The notes beneath the pieces were generated by a model, which searched no databases, was not told the origin of the DNA, and was given only the letters and a program-made list of their open reading frames with translations. Position numbers and translations under genes: made by a program. Of a stretch of 64,000 nucleotides of DNA, positions 62,557 to 64,000 are shown in pieces. The stretch spans positions 124,001 to 188,000 of the forward strand of contig JYOE01000013.1 in the NCBI GenBank assembly GCA_000955875.1, read 5' to 3'. The stretch comes from Terrabacter sp. 28 (GTDB lineage: Bacteria > Actinomycetota > Actinomycetes > Actinomycetales > Dermatophilaceae). Numbering within the stretch: the first letter of the stretch is position 1; every line of letters begins with the position of its first letter.

Positions 62557-64000
62557 TCAGCCCTTCCGGAACATCGTGAGCATGCGGCGCGTGACGAGGA
62601 AGCCACCGAAGATGTTGATGCTGGCGATGAGCGTCGCGAGGAAGGCGAGCACGAGGATCGCCCCGGACATCCCGCCGGCCCACTGGCCGAGCTGGATCAG
62701 CGCACCGACCACGATGATGCCGCTGATCGCGTTCGTCACCGACATGAGCGGCGTGTGCAGGGCGTGGTGCACGTGGCCGATGACGTAGTAGCCGACGACG
62801 ACCGCCAGGGCGAAGACGGTGAAGTGCCCGAGGAAGCTGGCCGGCGAGAACGCGGCGACGAGTGCGAACACCACAGCGCCGATCGCCATCCCGACGTACC
62901 TTCGTCGCGGGTCCTTCGGTGGCTCAGGCTCTTTCGCGACCTTCTTGGTCGAGGCGGGCGAGGCCGCGACCGGGGCCGCGCTGACCTGGATCGCCGGTGG
63001 CGGCCACAGCAGCTCCCCGTCGCGGGCGACGGTCATGTTGCGCTGGACCACGTCGTCGAAGTCGAGCACGAGCTGCCCGTCCTTGCCCGGCGTCAGCAGC
63101 TTCATGAGGTTGACGAGGTTGGTGCCGTAGAGCTGTGAGGCCTGCGTGGGCAGCCGCGCCGCGAGGTCGGTGTAGCCGATGATCTTGACGCCGTTCGCCG
63201 TGACGACGAGCTCGTCGGCGACGGAGCCCTCGACGTTGCCGCCGTTGCTTGCTGCCATGTCGACGACGACCGAGCCGGGCTTCATGGTCGCCACCATGTC
63301 GGCGGTGATGAGCCGCGGCGCCGGTCGGCCCGGGATCAGAGCGGTCGTGACGACGATGTCGACGTCGGGGGCCTGCGCGGCATACAGCTCGGCGGCCCGG
63401 CGGTTGTACTCCTCGCCCATCTCCTTGGCGTAGCCGTCGCTGGACGCGGCGGCCTCGTCGACCTCGGGCATCACGACCGGGAGGAAGTCGGCGCCCATCG
63501 ACTCGACCTGCTCGGCGACCTCGGCCCGCGCGTCGGTCGCGCGCACGATGGCGCCGAGCGAGCGGGCCGTGCCGATGGCGGCGAGCCCGGCGACGCCGGC
63601 CCCGGCGACGAGCACCTTGGCGGGAGGCACCTTCCCGGCCGCCGTCACCTGTCCGGTGAAGAACGAGCCGAACTCGTGCGCGGCCTCGACCACGGCGCGG
63701 TAGCCGGCGATGTTGGCCATCGACGACAGCACGTCGAGCGACTGGGCGCGGCTGATGCGGGGCACCGCGTCCATCGCCATGGCCGTCACCCCGGAGGCGC
63801 GCAGCTTCTCGACGAGGTCGGGGCTGATCGCCGGCGCCATGAGCGACACGAGGACCGTGCCCGGGCGCAGGAACGGGATCTCGTCGTCGGACGGGGCGTT
63901 GACCTTGTGCACGATGTCCGAGCCCCACGCCTCGGCGCGGTCGACCACGCGAGCCCCCGCGGCGGCATACGCCTCGTCCGAGAAGCTCGCCCTGTCACCC
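62557..64000 (-). CDS. pntA: NAD(P) transhydrogenase subunit alpha, 5' end cut by the window
   Basis: Domain I binds NAD ([22 protein letters not shown]), and the RQD-equivalent and [14 protein letters not shown] loops are present. Three or four helices close the protein after a Pro/Lys linker, so the two alpha parts are fused. The reading frame remains open at 64000 with residues ([15 protein letters not shown]) that belong to the domain; an internal GTG at 63948 is not the start. Only the first residues are missing. Confidence 0.96.
   Translation of the reverse strand, partial: GDRASFSDEAYAAAGARVVDRAEAWGSDIVHKVNAPSDDEIPFLRPGTVLVSLMAPAISPDLVEKLRASGVTAMAMDAVPRISRAQSLDVLSSMANIAGYRAVVEAAHEFGSFFTGQVTAAGKVPPAKVLVAGAGVAGLAAIGTARSLGAIVRATDARAEVAEQVESMGADFLPVVMPEVDEAAASSDGYAKEMGEEYNRRAAELYAAQAPDVDIVVTTALIPGRPAPRLITADMVATMKPGSVVVDMAASNGGNVEGSVADELVVTANGVKIIGYTDLAARLPTQASQLYGTNLVNLMKLLTPGKDGQLVLDFDDVVQRNMTVARDGELLWPPPAIQVSAAPVAASPASTKKVAKEPEPPKDPRRRYVGMAIGAVVFALVAAFSPASFLGHFTVFALAVVVGYYVIGHVHHALHTPLMSVTNAISGIIVVGALIQLGQWAGGMSGAILVLAFLATLIASINIFGGFLVTRRMLTMFRKG

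Overview
The window is a continuous piece of high-G+C chromosome, roughly 70% by eye. Starts are often GTG, genes are commonly joined by ATGA, GTGA or TGATG overlaps, and codon third positions are almost all G or C. The gene content (ergothioneine egtB-egtD, a LysC with an internal beta-subunit start, DUF5063 beside recR, a DUF853 HerA-like ATPase beside LytR_C, SARP and MmyB-type regulators) points to an actinobacterium, probably Micrococcales and plausibly an Intrasporangiaceae-like genus. The genus is inference. I see no rRNA operon, transposase, prophage or CRISPR array.

Layout. 1-1 kb: tRNA-Pro and a small membrane protein. 1-10.4 kb: a minus-strand copper and oxidase block with a CopC-CopD fusion, a Met-rich membrane-anchored protein, a giant MnxG-like multicopper oxidase and a secreted PKD-like protein. 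10.5-16.3 kb: a GCS2-type ligase, a DHA2 drug transporter, topoisomerase IB and a secreted beta-propeller. 16.4-26.1 kb: lysC, DUF5063, recR, an aminotransferase, a Ni/Co transporter, an acyltransferase, a methyltransferase and dnaX. 26.2-32.5 kb: egtB-egtD, DUF3817, an ABC transporter pair and a frame-broken Eis-like acetyltransferase. 32.5-37.9 kb: a divergent MFS/LacI pair with tandem operators, SRP RNA, tRNA-Ser(GGA), a metallo-beta-lactamase-fold protein and ornithine carbamoyltransferase. 38-45.9 kb: phosphoesterase, LytR_C protein, orphan VapB-like protein, HerA-like ATPase, MmyB-type regulator, PhoX, an NAD-binding protein and a two-gene membrane operon. 46-55 kb: a giant animal-type heme peroxidase with RTX and fibronectin-III repeats, translationally coupled to a SARP-type regulator, next to a NarL-type two-component system. 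55-64 kb: tRNA-Ser(CGA), tadA, upp, an Rsm22 homologue, a PH-domain protein, an APC permease, a Cys-tailed HTH regulator and pntAB, with pntA running off the right edge.

Two signals stand out. First, the octamer GTATGCCG (or its complement CGGCATAC) occurs about 39 times, roughly once per 1.6 kb, in both orientations, in different reading frames and between genes. By base composition about two copies would be expected. It forces codons that are otherwise rare here (TAT, ATA, GCA), and at two gene ends it occurs as inverted pairs able to form hairpins. This resembles the behaviour of DNA-uptake or HIP1-like genome signatures, and I do not know it as described. Second, two unrelated enzyme types associated elsewhere with Mn(II) oxidation are present 40 kb apart: an MnxG-like multicopper oxidase whose copper motifs run in the permuted order C-D-A-B, and a MopA-like heme peroxidase. 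The copper block around the former supplies plausible copper handling, and the latter carries its own regulator.
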